Positions 51,457-61,818 are shown, counted from the first letter of the stretch. The stretch is DNA of 64,000 bases from Halobellus sp. LT62 (GCF_037031285.1 NZ_JAYEZO010000002.1:992001-1056000), one strand, 5' to 3'. Translations and numbers: made by a program. The notes: generated by a model not told the origin, from the sequence alone.

Positions 51457-52428
51457 ATGCTCGAAGACGACTTCGGGCGCGAGGTGTCTGGCGTTCGCGT
51501 CTCTCTGACGGACCGATGCAACTTCGACTGCGTCTACTGTCACAACGAGGGGCTCGGCGACACCCGCGGCCCGATGGACGCCCAGGACGACGAGATGACC
51601 GCCGACGAGGTCGTTCGGTTCCTCGAAGTGGTCTCGGAGTTCGGGGTCGGGAAGGTGAAGTTCACCGGCGGCGAGCCGATGCTGCGCGGTGACCTCGAGG
51701 AGATCATCGAGCGCACGCCGGACTCGATGGAGGTCTCGCTCACGACGAACGGGACGTTCCTGCCGGGGCGGGCGGCGGCACTCAAAGAAGCGGGTCTCGA
51801 ACGGGTCAACGTTTCCCAAGACGCGCTCGACCGCGAGGCGTTCGCGGAGATCACCAAATCCGGCGCGTACGACAAGGTGATCGAGGGCGTCGAAGCCGCA
51901 CTCGACGCCGGACTCGACCCGGTGAAGCTGAATATGGTCGTCTTCGAACACACCGCGGGCTACGTCGAGGGGATGGTCGACCACGTCGCCGAGAACCCGG
52001 GCCTCCAGCTCCAGCTCATCGAATATATGCCCGAGTTGACGGGGCGTCCCGAGTGGAACATCGACATCGAACGCGTTCACAACTGGCTCGAAGAGAAGGC
52101 CGATCGCGTCGAAACCAGAGAGATGCACAACCGTCGCCGCTACTACGTGGGTGAGGGGATGGTCGAGATCGTCGACCCCGTCGAGAACCCGAACTTCTGT
52201 GCGAACTGCCACCGCGTGCGCGTCACCCACGAGGGCTATCTAAAGGGCTGTCTCAACCGCAACGACGACCTGCGTCCGATGGGTGAAATGAGCAGAGAGG
52301 AGATCCGCGAGACGTTCCGCGAGACGGTCGCAAACCGGGTGCCGTACTACGGCGAGTATATGATCAAAGAGGAGGGCGAGTGGGTCGTCAACGACGAGTA
52401 CATCGACGCGCCCGTTACGCACTCCTGA
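51457..52428 (+). CDS. moaA: GTP 3',8-cyclase MoaA (molybdenum cofactor synthesis)
   Basis: 323 residues. Radical-SAM cluster motif CNFDCVYC at 21-28, [15 protein letters not shown], and the C-terminal second cluster [18 protein letters not shown]. It converts GTP to the 8-cyclo intermediate of pyranopterin. ATG 51457 was chosen because it follows tttatc at 51426-51431 by about 26-31 bases, a leaderless promoter, and [20 protein letters not shown] is the family N terminus. An in-frame ATG at 51340 would start before the promoter. Confidence 0.95.
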   Translation: MLEDDFGREVSGVRVSLTDRCNFDCVYCHNEGLGDTRGPMDAQDDEMTADEVVRFLEVVSEFGVGKVKFTGGEPMLRGDLEEIIERTPDSMEVSLTTNGTFLPGRAAALKEAGLERVNVSQDALDREAFAEITKSGAYDKVIEGVEAALDAGLDPVKLNMVVFEHTAGYVEGMVDHVAENPGLQLQLIEYMPELTGRPEWNIDIERVHNWLEEKADRVETREMHNRRRYYVGEGMVEIVDPVENPNFCANCHRVRVTHEGYLKGCLNRNDDLRPMGEMSREEIRETFRETVANRVPYYGEYMIKEEGEWVVNDEYIDAPVTHS

Positions 52429-52452
52429 AGGGTCGTTTCCGTTTTCTAAACG

Positions 52453-52812
52453 TCAGTCGAGGGGCGATTCGAGAAACGCATCGATCGCGTCGCCGCCCTG
52501 AAAGCCGTCGGCCAGTCTGCCGACGAGTTCGCCGCCCTCGAAGAGCAGAAGCGTCGGGGCGCTCGTGATCGCGAACCGATCGATCAGCGACGGGTCGTCG
52601 CGGGGGTTGATCGTCGCGACCGCGAGATCCTCGTGTGCGCGAGCGACGTTGCCGACGACGGGTTCGATGCTCGCACAGAGTGTACAACCCTCCGTGTAGA
52701 AGTCGACGAGGACGCGGTCGTGAGACTGGACGAACTCGTCGAGATCAGCCTCGCTGTCGAGGGCGACGGGGCGTTCCGGTGTCGCGTCAGTGGTCGAAGC
52801 GTCGGTACTCAT
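52453..52812 (-). CDS. Thioredoxin family protein with CTLC active site
   Basis: 119 residues. A thioredoxin fold follows a 20-residue polar N terminus: RVLVDFYTEGCTLCASIEPVV with Cys43 and Cys46 (CTLC rather than CGPC), NPRDDPSLIDRFAI and the cis-Pro loop SAPTLLLFEGG. The altered dipeptide between the cysteines suggests different redox properties from classical thioredoxin. Convergent with moaA, 24 bases apart. Confidence 0.92.
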   Translation of the reverse strand: MSTDASTTDATPERPVALDSEADLDEFVQSHDRVLVDFYTEGCTLCASIEPVVGNVARAHEDLAVATINPRDDPSLIDRFAITSAPTLLLFEGGELVGRLADGFQGGDAIDAFLESPLD

Positions 52813-53065
52813 AAGTCACCGTTCGACGTCGAAGCCCATATACTGATTGCAGCGTGTCGGAACCGGTGCACACCCGGTACGTCGTGACGTACCACGGGCC
52901 ACAGGCCGTACCGCCGCCGTTCGGACGCGCCGAGCGGTGTGCGGACGGCTCGCACCCGACCGGCCTATCGTGACGTTTAAGTAGCAACCACGGGTTGTTC
53001 TGACTGCAATACGCTGTAGGGAGGCCGGCTCCCGAGTCCGGAAGGGCGACAGTACAAGATCGCGC

Positions 53066-53151
53066 GTTGCGGTAGCCAAGCCTGGCCCAAGGCGCAGGGT
53101 TGCTAACTCTGTGGCGTCACTGCCTCCGGGGTTCGAATCCCCGCCGCAACG
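53066..53151 (+). tRNA. tRNA-Ser (anticodon GCU)
   Basis: Acceptor GTTGCGG/CCGCAAC, anticodon stem CAGGG/CTCTG with loop TTGCTAA (anticodon GCT), long variable arm, T arm GGGG-TTCGAAT-CCCC, discriminator G. 86 bases, no intron. It begins the ribosomal operon, 22 bases before rps13. Confidence 0.96.
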
Positions 53152-53173
53152 CTCACCAGACTGCTAACAAGTC

Positions 53174-53710
53174 ATGAGTGCAGAAGAACCACAGGACGAC
53201 GCTCCCGAGGAGGAGGAAGACCTCCGATACTTCGTCCGGATCGGTCAGACCGACCTTGACGGAACGAAGACGGTAGAGCGGAGTCTCAGCGACATGAAAG
53301 GAATCGGCAAGCGCACGGCGCGCATCGTTGCCGACGCCGCGGACGTGGACCGACACGCGACGTTCGGTCTGCTCGAGGACGACGAGATCGACTCCGTCGT
53401 CGAGGTCGTCGAGAGCTTCGACGAACACGTCCCCGAGTGGATGGCCAACCGCCGAAGCGACTTCTTCAGCGGAGCGACCACCCACGAGACCGGCTCGGAC
53501 CTCGAAGAGAAGCGCCGCCACGACATCAACCGCATGAAAATGATCGACTCCTACAAGGGCGTCCGCCACCAGCGCGGACAGAAGGTCCGCGGACAGCGGA
53601 CGAAGTCCACCGGCCGCACTGAGGGAACGATCGGCGTCAACGTCGAGGCGATCAAAGAGGAGGCGGCCGAGGAGGCCGCCGCCGCCGCCGAGGAAGGCGA
53701 CGAGGAATAA
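53174..53710 (+). CDS. rps13: 30S ribosomal protein S13
   Basis: 178 residues. LRYFVRIGQTDLDGTKTVERSLSDMKGIGKRTARIVADAA contains the helix-hairpin-helix, and the C-terminal YKGVRHQRGQKVRGQRTKSTGRTEGTIGVN is the rRNA-binding tail. An acidic N-terminal stretch and a Glu/Ala-rich C terminus are haloarchaeal additions. First protein gene of the alpha-type operon. Confidence 0.96.
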   Translation: MSAEEPQDDAPEEEEDLRYFVRIGQTDLDGTKTVERSLSDMKGIGKRTARIVADAADVDRHATFGLLEDDEIDSVVEVVESFDEHVPEWMANRRSDFFSGATTHETGSDLEEKRRHDINRMKMIDSYKGVRHQRGQKVRGQRTKSTGRTEGTIGVNVEAIKEEAAEEAAAAAEEGDEE

Positions 53711-53713
53711 CCA

Positions 53714-54241
53714 ATGGCGACCGGAAACAACACCAAGCGGTACGAGACGCCGAACCACCCGTTCCAAGGCGAGCGAATCGTCCAAGAGGGTGACCTTCTC
53801 GGCCGCTACGGCCTGAAGAACAAAGAGGAGCTCTGGCGCGCCCAGTCGGAGCTTCGTAACTACCGACGCGAGGCCCGACGCCTCATCGGCGACGCCCAGG
53901 GCGACTTGGACGCCGCCGAGGCGGCCGGCGAGGAGTTCCTCACCCGGCTCCGCCGCTACGGCGTCCTCTCGGAGGGCGACGACATCAGTCGCGTCCTCGG
54001 GCTCGACGTCACCGACATTCTCGAACGCCGACTGCAGACCGTCGCGTACCGGAAGGGGCTCGCGAGTACGCCCCAGCAGGCGCGGCAGTTCATCGTCCAC
54101 GGGCACGTCGTCGTCGACGACGCGCGCGTCACGCGCCCGTCGAAGACGGTCGAAGTCACCGAAGAGGACAGCATCGCGTTCGACGAGCGGAGTCCGCTCG
54201 CGGACGAGCTACACCCCGAGCGCGCGGAGGGGCAGGAGTAA
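53714..54241 (+). CDS. rps4: 30S ribosomal protein S4
   Basis: 175 residues. KRYETPNHPFQGERIVQEGDLLGRYGLKNKEELWRA and the S4 domain VAYRKGLASTPQQARQFIVHGHVVVDDARVTRPS. A primary 16S rRNA binder. Begins three bases after the S13 stop. Confidence 0.96.
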   Translation: MATGNNTKRYETPNHPFQGERIVQEGDLLGRYGLKNKEELWRAQSELRNYRREARRLIGDAQGDLDAAEAAGEEFLTRLRRYGVLSEGDDISRVLGLDVTDILERRLQTVAYRKGLASTPQQARQFIVHGHVVVDDARVTRPSKTVEVTEEDSIAFDERSPLADELHPERAEGQE

Positions 54242-54244
54242 CCC

Positions 54245-54640
54245 ATGAGCGAATCCGAAGTAACCCAAGACAAGTGGGGTATCGCGCACGTCCACGCGTC
54301 GTTCAACAACACGCTCATCACGGTCACGGATCTGACCGGCGCGGAGACGATCGTGAAGTCCTCCGGCGGTGCGGTCGTGAAACAGAACCGCGACGAGGCG
54401 TCGCCGTACGCGGCGATGCAGATGGCCGAGTCCGTCGCAGAGGAGATCAAAGCGGCGGGCATCGAGGGCCTGCACGTTCGCGTCCGCGGCCCGGGCGGGA
54501 ACGACAACAAGAGCCCCGGCCCCGGCGCGCAGGCGACGATCCGCGCGCTGGCACGCGCCGGACTCGAGATCGGCCGCATCGAGGACGTCACGCCGATCCC
54601 GCACGACGGAACGCGAGCGCCGAAAAACAGCCGACTCTGA
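54245..54640 (+). CDS. rps11: 30S ribosomal protein S11
   Basis: 131 residues. [37 protein letters not shown] and the conserved C terminus [26 protein letters not shown]. It lies on the platform of the small subunit. Three bases after rps4. Confidence 0.97.
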   Translation: MSESEVTQDKWGIAHVHASFNNTLITVTDLTGAETIVKSSGGAVVKQNRDEASPYAAMQMAESVAEEIKAAGIEGLHVRVRGPGGNDNKSPGPGAQATIRALARAGLEIGRIEDVTPIPHDGTRAPKNSRL

Positions 54641-54650
54641 GGACTCACAA

Positions 54651-55433
54651 ATGACGAACGATTTCGAGGTCGAGTTCATCGAACGCGGCGACCGGGAAGC
54701 CCGGTTCCTCGTCCGCGACGCGTCGCCAGCCGTCGCTAACGGCATCCGCCGAGCGATGGTGGCCGACGTCCCGACGTTCAGCATCGATACCGTGCGGTTC
54801 GTCGAGAACACCTCGGTTATGTTCGACGAGATGATCGGGCTTCGGCTGGGACTCGTCCCGCTGACCACGCCGCTCGACGACTTCGAGGTCGGCGACGCCG
54901 TCACCCTCGCACTCGACGTGCAGGGTCCGGCGACGGCGTACTCCGGCGACATCGAGTCGTCGGACGCGCTCGTCCAACCGGCCGACGAGAACATCCCCAT
55001 CATCGAGCTGAAAGAGGACCAACACCTCCAGTTCGAGGCCGACGCGGTCCTCGACAGGGGGAAGTCGCACGCCAAACATCAGGGCGGTGTCTCCGTCGGC
55101 TACCGACACCTCCAGCGCGTGGAGACCGCCGGCGACGCCGGCGAGTTCGAGTCCCAAGAACCGAACATCCTCCGCGGTGTGATCGAGGAGGCGGCCGCAG
55201 CGGACGCCGACGACGAGAGCGCCACGGACGGCGACCTCGTCCTCACCGACGAGTTCGACAACGACCTCACGAACCGGTATCCGGGGAAAGAGGTCGAGGT
55301 AAGCGACGTGTCAGACGCGTTCGTCTTCCACGTGGAGACAGACGGGTCGTTCACCGCCGAGGAGCTCGTGCTTCGCGCCGCCGGATCGCTCGGCGACCGC
55401 GCAGCGGAACTCGAAGAGAAAGTCGCGATATAG
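54651..55433 (+). CDS. rpoD: DNA-directed RNA polymerase subunit Rpo3 (RpoD)
   Basis: 260 residues. [31 protein letters not shown] is the conserved alpha-like dimerisation segment, with [16 protein letters not shown]. Rpo3 pairs with Rpo11 as the polymerase assembly platform. There is no cysteine at all in the sequence, so the [4Fe-4S] cluster found in Sulfolobus-type Rpo3 must be absent here. A disordered Asp/Ala/Glu segment ([17 protein letters not shown]) replaces the middle part. In the ribosomal operon between S11 and tRNA-Leu. Confidence 0.95.
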   Translation: MTNDFEVEFIERGDREARFLVRDASPAVANGIRRAMVADVPTFSIDTVRFVENTSVMFDEMIGLRLGLVPLTTPLDDFEVGDAVTLALDVQGPATAYSGDIESSDALVQPADENIPIIELKEDQHLQFEADAVLDRGKSHAKHQGGVSVGYRHLQRVETAGDAGEFESQEPNILRGVIEEAAAADADDESATDGDLVLTDEFDNDLTNRYPGKEVEVSDVSDAFVFHVETDGSFTAEELVLRAAGSLGDRAAELEEKVAI

Positions 55434-55606
55434 TACAATGTCTGTCCCTTCAACCAACGCCCGACGTTCGCCCGTCGCACCAGCGGCGTCTCCGTCGTCT
55501 TCGACGACCGGGAGCGTCGCTCGCGCCGCGATGATCGCGGTGTCGCGCGGTCGGCGTCGCCAGATCGAAAGGAGTTTGAAGGGGCACGCAGTAGATCGGA
55601 GTGCGA

Positions 55607-55691
55607 GCAGGGATAGCCAAGTCTGGCCAACGGCGCAGCGTTCAGGGCGCTGTCCCATAGGGGTCCGCAGGTTCAAATCCTGCTCCCTGCA
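55607..55691 (+). tRNA. tRNA-Leu (anticodon CAG)
   Basis: Acceptor GCAGGGA/TCCCTGC, anticodon stem CAGCG/CGCTG with loop TTCAGGG (anticodon CAG), long variable arm, T arm GCAGG-TTCAAAT-CCTGC, discriminator A. 85 bases, no intron. It is embedded in the ribosomal-protein operon between rpoD and rpl18e, a conserved haloarchaeal arrangement. Confidence 0.96.
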
Positions 55692-55750
55692 CTCCGAATT
55701 CTCTCAGGCGACTGGCCGACGCCAGTCGCACCTCTCTCAGGAGACAGATA

Positions 55751-56101
55751 ATGAGTAAGACGAATCCGAGACTCAACAGTCTCATCGCCGAGCTGAAGGC
55801 GGTCTCTCGCGAGTCCGGTGCCAACATCTGGCAGGACGTCGCGGACCGTCTGGAGAAGCCGCGGCGCACCCACGCGGAGGTCAACCTCGGGCGTATCGAA
55901 CGGTACGCGCGCGAGGACGAGACCGTCGTCGTCCCCGGCAAAGTGCTGGGGAGTGGGGCGCTGCAAAAGAACGTTACAGTCGCGGCGGTCGACTTCTCGT
56001 CGTCCGCTCGAACGAAGATCGAACAGGTCGGGGACACCGTGGCGCTCGAACGCGCCATCGAGGAGAACCCCGAGGGAAGCAACGTGCGGGTGATCCGATG
56101 A
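55751..56101 (+). CDS. rpl18e: 50S ribosomal protein L18e
   Basis: 116 residues. [44 protein letters not shown] and [21 protein letters not shown] match archaeal L18e (related to bacterial L15). Overlaps rpl13 by four bases. Confidence 0.95.
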   Translation: MSKTNPRLNSLIAELKAVSRESGANIWQDVADRLEKPRRTHAEVNLGRIERYAREDETVVVPGKVLGSGALQKNVTVAAVDFSSSARTKIEQVGDTVALERAIEENPEGSNVRVIR

Positions 56102-56535
56102 GCCTCGCAGAGTTCGACGCCGACGTCGTCGTCGACGCGCGAAACTGCATCGTCGGCCGCGTCGCCAGCGAGGTCGCCCAGCGGGCGATCGCCGGCGAGA
56201 CGGTCGCCATCGTCAACGCCGAGGACGCCGTCATCACGGGGTCTGAGGACGACGTGATGGCGACGTACAAGAAGCGCGCTGACGTGGGTTCGGACCGCGG
56301 ACCGCACTACCCGACGCGGCCGGACGGCATCTTCAAGCGCGCCGTGCGCGGAATGGTTCCGCACAAGAAACAGCGCGGTCGCGAAGCGCTCTCGAACGTC
56401 CGCGTCTACGTGGGCAACCCGTTCGACGAGGACGGCGAGGCGCTCGATGAGACCACGCTGGATCGACTCTCGAACATCAAGTTCCTCACGCTCGGAGAGA
56501 TATCCGAGAACTTGGGGGCGAAAGTCACATGGTAA
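56098..56535 (+). CDS. rpl13: 50S ribosomal protein L13
   Basis: 145 residues. [22 protein letters not shown], then [28 protein letters not shown], typical of archaeal L13. Its end overlaps rps9 by seven bases, indicating coupled translation. Confidence 0.96.
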   Translation: MSLAEFDADVVVDARNCIVGRVASEVAQRAIAGETVAIVNAEDAVITGSEDDVMATYKKRADVGSDRGPHYPTRPDGIFKRAVRGMVPHKKQRGREALSNVRVYVGNPFDEDGEALDETTLDRLSNIKFLTLGEISENLGAKVTW

Positions 56536-56927
56536 CGAACACCTCTGGTAAGAAGAAGACGGCCGTCGCCCGCGCCACCGTGCGCGAGGGCGAGGGTCGC
56601 GTCCGAATCGACTCCCAGCCGGTCGAGCTCGTCGAACCGGAGATGGCCCGCCTGAAGATGCTGGAACCGTTCCGCATCGCCGGCGAGGATCTCCGGTCGC
56701 AGGTCGACATCGACATCAGCGTCTCCGGCGGCGGCTTCGCCGGACAGGCCGACGCCGCGCGGACGGCGATCGCCCGCGGGCTGGTTCAGCACCTCAACGA
56801 CGCCGAACTCCGCGACGCGTACATGGAGTTCGACCGCTCGCTGCTCGTCAACGACGTGCGTCAGTCCGAGTCCAAGAAGTGGGGCGGACCGGGCGCGAGA
56901 GCGCGCTATCAGAAGTCCTACCGCTGA
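56529..56927 (+). CDS. rps9: 30S ribosomal protein S9
   Basis: 132 residues. [50 protein letters not shown] and the C terminus [18 protein letters not shown] that reaches into the P-site tRNA region. In the alpha-type operon before rpoN. Confidence 0.97.
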   Translation: MVTNTSGKKKTAVARATVREGEGRVRIDSQPVELVEPEMARLKMLEPFRIAGEDLRSQVDIDISVSGGGFAGQADAARTAIARGLVQHLNDAELRDAYMEFDRSLLVNDVRQSESKKWGGPGARARYQKSYR

Positions 56928-56939
56928 GGTGATCCAACT

Positions 56940-57134
56940 ATGATGATACCCGTCCGGTGTTTCACCTGCGGCAACGTCGTCGGCGAGCACTGGGACGAGT
57001 TCAAAGAGCGCGCCCGCGAGGGCGATGAGGACCCCGCCGCAGTGCTCGACGACCTCGGTGTCAATCGGCACTGCTGCCGACGGATGATGGTGTCGCACAA
57101 GGACCTCGTCGACGTCGTCGCCCCCTACCAATGA
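56940..57134 (+). CDS. rpoN: DNA-directed RNA polymerase subunit Rpo10 (RpoN)
   Basis: 64 residues. The zinc-bundle ligands are CFTCGN near the start and the adjacent CC in NRHCCRRMM, the Rpb10 CX2C...CC pattern. Two ATG codons (56940 and 56943) are possible; the family usually starts MM(I/V)PVRCF. Overlaps rpoK by four bases. Confidence 0.96.
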   Translation: MMIPVRCFTCGNVVGEHWDEFKERAREGDEDPAAVLDDLGVNRHCCRRMMVSHKDLVDVVAPYQ

Positions 57135-57313
57135 GCGGAAAAACACAGTACAACCGGTACGAGAAGGCCCGAATCCTCGGCGCACGAGCGCTGCAGGTAT
57201 CTTACGGCGCGCCCGTCCTCGTCGACACCGACCAGTCGGAACCGATCCTGGTCGCCGCCGAGGAGTACGACGCCGGGGTCCTCCCGTTCACGGTCAAGCG
57301 AGAGGGGAACTGA
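57131..57313 (+). CDS. rpoK: DNA-directed RNA polymerase subunit Rpo6 (RpoK)
   Basis: 60 residues. [25 protein letters not shown] is the conserved Rpb6/omega core that clamps the largest polymerase subunit. ATG overlaps the rpoN stop (ATGA). Confidence 0.95.
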   Translation: MSGKTQYNRYEKARILGARALQVSYGAPVLVDTDQSEPILVAAEEYDAGVLPFTVKREGN

Positions 57314-57314
57314 G

Positions 57315-58520
57315 ATGACGCGTATCGCGAACGTCTCGCTCCGTCGCATCCTCGACTCGCGGGGGAACCCGACCGTCGAGGCCGACGTCCTGACCGAGTC
57401 GGGCGGCTTCGGCCGCGCGGCAGCCCCAAGCGGGGCGAGCACTGGCGAGTACGAGGCGATCGAACTCGATCCCGCGGAGGCCATCGCCGCGGCCCGAGAG
57501 CACGCGCTCCCGCGACTCGTCGGCGAGGTCTACGCCGGAAACCAGCGCGAGGTCGACGCCGCTCTGCACGCTGCGGACGGCTCCGACAACTTCTCGCAGA
57601 TCGGCGCGAACAGCGCCGTCGCCATCTCGATGGCGGCCGCGAAGGCCGGAGCTGACGTCCTCGGCGCGCCGCTGTACCAGCATTTAGGAGGTACCTTCCG
57701 TGGGGAGTCGTTCCCGACACCCCTCGGTAACGTCGTCGGCGGCGGCGAGCACGCCAAGGAGGCGACCCACATCCAGGAGTTCCTCGCCGCGCCCGTCGGC
57801 GCACCGAGCGTCTCCGAGGCCGTCTTCGCGAACGCGGCCGTCCACGCGCGCATCTCCGAGATCCTCGACGACCGCGGTGTTCCCGCGGCGAAGGGCGACG
57901 AGGGCGCGTGGGCCCCGCCGATTTCGGACGCGGAAGCGTTCGAGGTCGTCGACGAAGCCGTGGACGACGTGAGCGACGAACTCGGCTTCGAGATCGGCTT
58001 CGGTCTGGATATGGCCGCCGCCGAACTCTACGACGCCGACGAAGACGGCTACGTCTACGGCGACGAAGTCAAATCGACCGCCGAACAGGTCGACTACGTC
58101 GCAGAGATGGTCACCGAGTACGACCTCGTCTACGTCGAGGACCCCCTCGACGAGGACGACTACGAAGGCTTCGCGGAACTCACAGCGCGCGTCGGCGACC
58201 AGACGCTGGTCTGCGGCGACGACCTCTTCGTGACGAACGTCGAGCGCCTGCAGGCGGGCATCGACGCCGACGCCGCCAACTCGATCCTCATCAAGCCCAA
58301 CCAGATCGGCTCGCTGTCGGACGCCTTCGACGCGATCGAACTGGCGACCGAGAACGGCTACGAGACGGTCATCTCTCACCGCTCGGGCGAGACCGAGGAC
58401 ACCACCATCGCACACCTCGCCGTCGCCACCGACGCCGGTTTCATCAAGACCGGTACGGTCCAAGGCGAGCGAACCGCCAAACTCAACGAACTCATCCGCA
58501 TCGCGGACGACGCAGTATGA
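57315..58520 (+). CDS. eno: Enolase
   Basis: 401 residues, catalysing 2-phosphoglycerate to phosphoenolpyruvate. N-terminal [16 protein letters not shown] and [14 protein letters not shown]-like [16 protein letters not shown], Mg2+ ligands in [16 protein letters not shown] and [10 protein letters not shown], catalytic Lys in [13 protein letters not shown], and [21 protein letters not shown] glycolytic gene inside a ribosomal operon is the normal archaeal layout. Overlaps rps2 by four bases. Confidence 0.97.
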   Translation: MTRIANVSLRRILDSRGNPTVEADVLTESGGFGRAAAPSGASTGEYEAIELDPAEAIAAAREHALPRLVGEVYAGNQREVDAALHAADGSDNFSQIGANSAVAISMAAAKAGADVLGAPLYQHLGGTFRGESFPTPLGNVVGGGEHAKEATHIQEFLAAPVGAPSVSEAVFANAAVHARISEILDDRGVPAAKGDEGAWAPPISDAEAFEVVDEAVDDVSDELGFEIGFGLDMAAAELYDADEDGYVYGDEVKSTAEQVDYVAEMVTEYDLVYVEDPLDEDDYEGFAELTARVGDQTLVCGDDLFVTNVERLQAGIDADAANSILIKPNQIGSLSDAFDAIELATENGYETVISHRSGETEDTTIAHLAVATDAGFIKTGTVQGERTAKLNELIRIADDAV

Positions 58521-59326
58521 CTGAGAACGACAACGACGCGGTCGAAGTCGTCGACGACGATTCCGAGGTGGCCGAGGCGGCCGCCGAAGACGTCGAAGCG
58601 ACCGAGGCCGACGCTGAGACGACCGAACCGGTCGCCGAGGCCGCCGAGGAGGTCGACGCCGACGACGGCGCGGCCGCCGACGAGGCTGCCGAGGCCGAAG
58701 CAGACCCCGAGCCGACGTTCGACGAGGACGTGATGCCCGACGACGAGGCAGACCTCCTCATCCCCGTCGAGGACTACCTCTCTGCGGGCGTCCACATCGG
58801 GACCCAGCAGAAGACCGAGGACATGGAGCGGTTCATCCACCGCGTCCGCGACGACGGGCTGTACGTGCTGGACGTCAGCCAGACCGACTCGCGGATCCGG
58901 ACGGCCGCGGACTTCCTCGCGAACTACGACCCCGAGCAGATCCTGGTCACGAGCTCGCGGCAGTACGGCCGCTTCCCGGCGACGAAGTTCGCCGACGCAG
59001 TCGGCGCGCGCGCTCGCACCGGCCGGTTCATCCCGGGCACGCTGACGAACCCCGACTACGCCGGCTACATCGAGCCCGACGTCGTCGTCGTCACCGACCC
59101 GATCGGTGACGCCCAAGCGGTGAAGGAGGCCATCACGGTCGGCATTCCCGTCATCGCGATGTGCGACTCGAACAACCAGACCAGCAACGTCGACCTCGTC
59201 GTCCCGACGAATAACAAGGGTCGACGCGCGCTGTCGGTCGTCTACTGGCTGCTCGCCAACGAGACGCTCGACCGCCGCGGCACCGACACCGTCTACGCCC
59301 TCGAAGACTTCGAGGACGAGATCTAA
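58517..59326 (+). CDS. rps2: 30S ribosomal protein S2
   Basis: 269 residues. The first ~75 are an Asp/Glu/Ala-rich extension, followed by the S2 core [40 protein letters not shown] and later [39 protein letters not shown] and [21 protein letters not shown]. The start ATG overlaps the eno stop, which fixes it; longer readings in the same frame run into eno. Last gene of the operon. Confidence 0.95.
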   Translation: MTENDNDAVEVVDDDSEVAEAAAEDVEATEADAETTEPVAEAAEEVDADDGAAADEAAEAEADPEPTFDEDVMPDDEADLLIPVEDYLSAGVHIGTQQKTEDMERFIHRVRDDGLYVLDVSQTDSRIRTAADFLANYDPEQILVTSSRQYGRFPATKFADAVGARARTGRFIPGTLTNPDYAGYIEPDVVVVTDPIGDAQAVKEAITVGIPVIAMCDSNNQTSNVDLVVPTNNKGRRALSVVYWLLANETLDRRGTDTVYALEDFEDEI

Positions 59327-59492
59327 CGACATTCGACGTCCGCAGAGACTTTTCTCGCTCCATACCAGACCACGCTCTGACAGCGACGCACTCGTCCCGT
59401 GACCGTCGTTGAGTCCGACGGTCACCTCGATCCGACGACCACAGTTCCGAGCCAGCCAAACGGTTATTCGCGTCTATCCCATAACTGTGCGT

Positions 59493-60647
59493 ATGCCGAA
59501 ACTCCTCGATCAACTCACCGTCGCAGAACTCGCTGCGGCGCTCGACGCCGGCGAAGACCTCACAGTCATCGATACCCGCCCGCCGGAGAGTTTTGAGGCG
59601 TGGCACGTCCCGGGGGCGATAAACGTCCCCTATCACCCGGTCGAGGGGCTCGGCGCGAACCTCGGCTGGGACGATGTCGACGACATCGTCGACGGGAAGC
59701 GAGTCGCCACTATCTGCGGGAAGGGTCTCTCCTCGACCTCGTTCGGCATCGAGCTGTCGACGCGCGGCTACGACGACGTCCAAGTCGTCAAAGGCGGGAT
59801 GGAAGACTGGAGCAAGCTCTACGACGTCGTCGAGGTCGAGACCGACGGGGACCTGTTCGTCGCGCAGATCCAGCGACGCGCGAAGGGCTGTCTGGGCTAC
59901 GTCGTCGGCGACGAGCGCGCGGGGGAGGCGCTCGTCGTCGATCCGACGCGCCAGCACCACGAGTTCGAGCTCGTCGCCGCCGACAACGGGCTGGTGATCA
60001 CGGGCGTCCTCGACACGCACGTCCACGCCGACCACGTCTCCGGCGGCCGCGCGCTGGCCGAGCGTCTCTCTGTCCCCTACTACCTGAGCGCCGACGCCGA
60101 CGAGCGCGGTGTCGCGTTCGAGTACGAGCCGATCGCCGACGGGGACACGCTCTCGGTCGGCGATATCGATCTCACGGTTCTCGCCGCCCCGGGGCACACC
60201 ACCGAGCTCGTGAACCTGCTCGTCGACGGGACGTACCTCCTCTCGGCGGACACGCTGTTCGTCGAGTCCGTCGGCCGCACGGAACTGGAGTTCGGCGAAG
60301 GGGGCGCAGAACGCGGCGCGAGGTTGCTCTACGAGACGCTCCACGAGCGGTACGGTTCGCTCTCTGAGGACGTGGTCGTCCTCCCGGGACACGTCTCCGT
60401 CGACGCCGACGGCCGCTTCGGCGTCGGTGCGCCCGGCAAGCTGATCTCGGCCACGCTCGGCGAGCTCCGATCGCAACTCGACCTGCTCGTCCTCGACGAG
60501 CCGGCGTTCGTCGAGCGGCTCACCGGCGACAGCAACGAGAAGCCGCCGAACTACCGGCTCGTCATCGACGTGAACCGCGGACGGCTCGAACTCGACGAGA
60601 GCGAGGCGACCGAGGTCGAGTTGGGACCGAACAACTGCGCGGCGTAG
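59493..60647 (+). CDS. Rhodanese-metallo-beta-lactamase fusion (persulfide dioxygenase-like)
   Basis: 384 residues. A rhodanese domain (about 5-115) with active-site loop TICGKGLSS carrying Cys75, then an ETHE1/glyoxalase-II-like domain with DTHVHADHVSGG (H176, H178, D180, H181), LAAPGHTTELVNLL, LLSADTLFVESVGRTEL and VVVLPGHVSVD. The bacterial order is often the reverse. Such enzymes oxidise persulfides to sulfite or thiosulfate using rhodanese transfer. The two domains together argue for a sulfur-handling role in the cytoplasm. Confidence 0.92.
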   Translation: MPKLLDQLTVAELAAALDAGEDLTVIDTRPPESFEAWHVPGAINVPYHPVEGLGANLGWDDVDDIVDGKRVATICGKGLSSTSFGIELSTRGYDDVQVVKGGMEDWSKLYDVVEVETDGDLFVAQIQRRAKGCLGYVVGDERAGEALVVDPTRQHHEFELVAADNGLVITGVLDTHVHADHVSGGRALAERLSVPYYLSADADERGVAFEYEPIADGDTLSVGDIDLTVLAAPGHTTELVNLLVDGTYLLSADTLFVESVGRTELEFGEGGAERGARLLYETLHERYGSLSEDVVVLPGHVSVDADGRFGVGAPGKLISATLGELRSQLDLLVLDEPAFVERLTGDSNEKPPNYRLVIDVNRGRLELDESEATEVELGPNNCAA

Positions 60648-60732
60648 GAACGGATATTTGCGCGGCGTAACGGAGTTCGCCGCATTCGACCGTCGGAACA
60701 AGGGTTTTGCGTACCGGACCCAACCACACCGT

Positions 60733-61743
60733 ATGGACCTCTTTCGGAGCGTTCGCGCGATCGCCGGGGCGTCTGAGAGCGGCGATGGCCGCCCCGGGTA
60801 CATCGACTGGGAGGCCGTCGCGACTGCCGCCAAGAGCGCGACCGACGCCGGGAATCTGGAGTTGACGCCCGCGGACCGTCAAGGCTACGCAGCGGACGTA
60901 CGCGACGCCCGCGAGCGACTGCGATCGGTGGGCGGCCTCGACTTCGACGTCCCCGAGACGATCGAGGTGCAGAACCGCCACCACTGGATCGACGCGAACG
61001 TCGCGACGTTCCGCCGGGTGATGCGTCCCGTCGAATCCGAGATGCGCGTCGCGTTCCCGAACGCGACGCGCGTGATCAACACCGGGTCGATGTCGTTCGT
61101 GCTCTCGTTTCTCGCCTCGCACGTCCTCGGGCAGTACGATCCGCTCTTGCTGGCCGACGGCGACGCGTCGTCTGCGGCAGGAGCCGGAGATACCGACGGC
61201 GACGCGGCCCACAGCCTCTTTTTCGTCCATCCGAACATCGTCGCCGCCGCGGCGGAACTCGACGTCGACTACCCGCGGTTCCGCCGGTGGATCGCGTTCC
61301 ACGAGGTCTCACACGCCGCGGAGTTCGGAGCCGCGCCGTGGCTCTCCGAACACCTCGAATCCCGGATGGAAGACGGGCTGGAGACGCTCGCGAGCGGCGG
61401 AATCGACCGCGAGGCGTTCCACGATCTCAACGTCGCGATGACCGCCGTCGAGGGCTACGCGGAGATGCTGATGGACCGCGCGTTCGACGCCGAGTACGCC
61501 GATCTCCGCGCGAAACTCGACGCGCGACGCCGCGGCGGCGGTCCGGTCGCTCGGATCGCGCGACGATTGCTCGGTCTCGGACTCAAGCGGCGGCAGTACG
61601 AACGCGGCGCGCGCTTCTTCCGATCCGTCGCCGACGAGCGCGGGGTCACCGCCGCGGCCGCCGTCTGGGAACGTCCGGAGAACCTCCCGACGAGCGCCGA
61701 GTTGGACGATCCCGCGCGATGGCTTCGGCGCGTCGACCCGTAG
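60733..61743 (+). CDS. Zinc-dependent metalloprotease-family protein (DUF2342 type)
   Basis: 336 residues. The metal-binding HEVSH (H190, E191, H194) lies in WIAFHEVSHAAEFGAAPWL, with a following ELE-like ELLATA-type region EGYAEMLMDRAF. This matches the coenzyme-F420-associated DUF2342 family (TIGR03624 type) of unknown substrate. A basic region (RRRGGGPVARIARRLLGLGLKRRQYERG) precedes the end. ATG 60733 is taken; upstream codons lie in the spacer. Confidence 0.85.
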   Translation: MDLFRSVRAIAGASESGDGRPGYIDWEAVATAAKSATDAGNLELTPADRQGYAADVRDARERLRSVGGLDFDVPETIEVQNRHHWIDANVATFRRVMRPVESEMRVAFPNATRVINTGSMSFVLSFLASHVLGQYDPLLLADGDASSAAGAGDTDGDAAHSLFFVHPNIVAAAAELDVDYPRFRRWIAFHEVSHAAEFGAAPWLSEHLESRMEDGLETLASGGIDREAFHDLNVAMTAVEGYAEMLMDRAFDAEYADLRAKLDARRRGGGPVARIARRLLGLGLKRRQYERGARFFRSVADERGVTAAAAVWERPENLPTSAELDDPARWLRRVDP

Positions 61744-61818
61744 CTCCGAGGTGTTGAGGCGGCCGGGGCCGACTCGCGACCGTCATACTCTTTCTCCCTC
61801 GGGGCGACGGTCGGACGT

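Noticed and set aside
55438-55758. 106-codon plus-strand frame after rpoD
   Set aside because: It reads straight through tRNA-Leu(CAG) and has biased Ser/Arg composition.
57908-59326. Long N-terminal extension of rps2 through enolase
   Set aside because: The part before 58517 is the +1 frame of eno with Arg-rich sequence; the ATG overlapping the eno stop is the true start.
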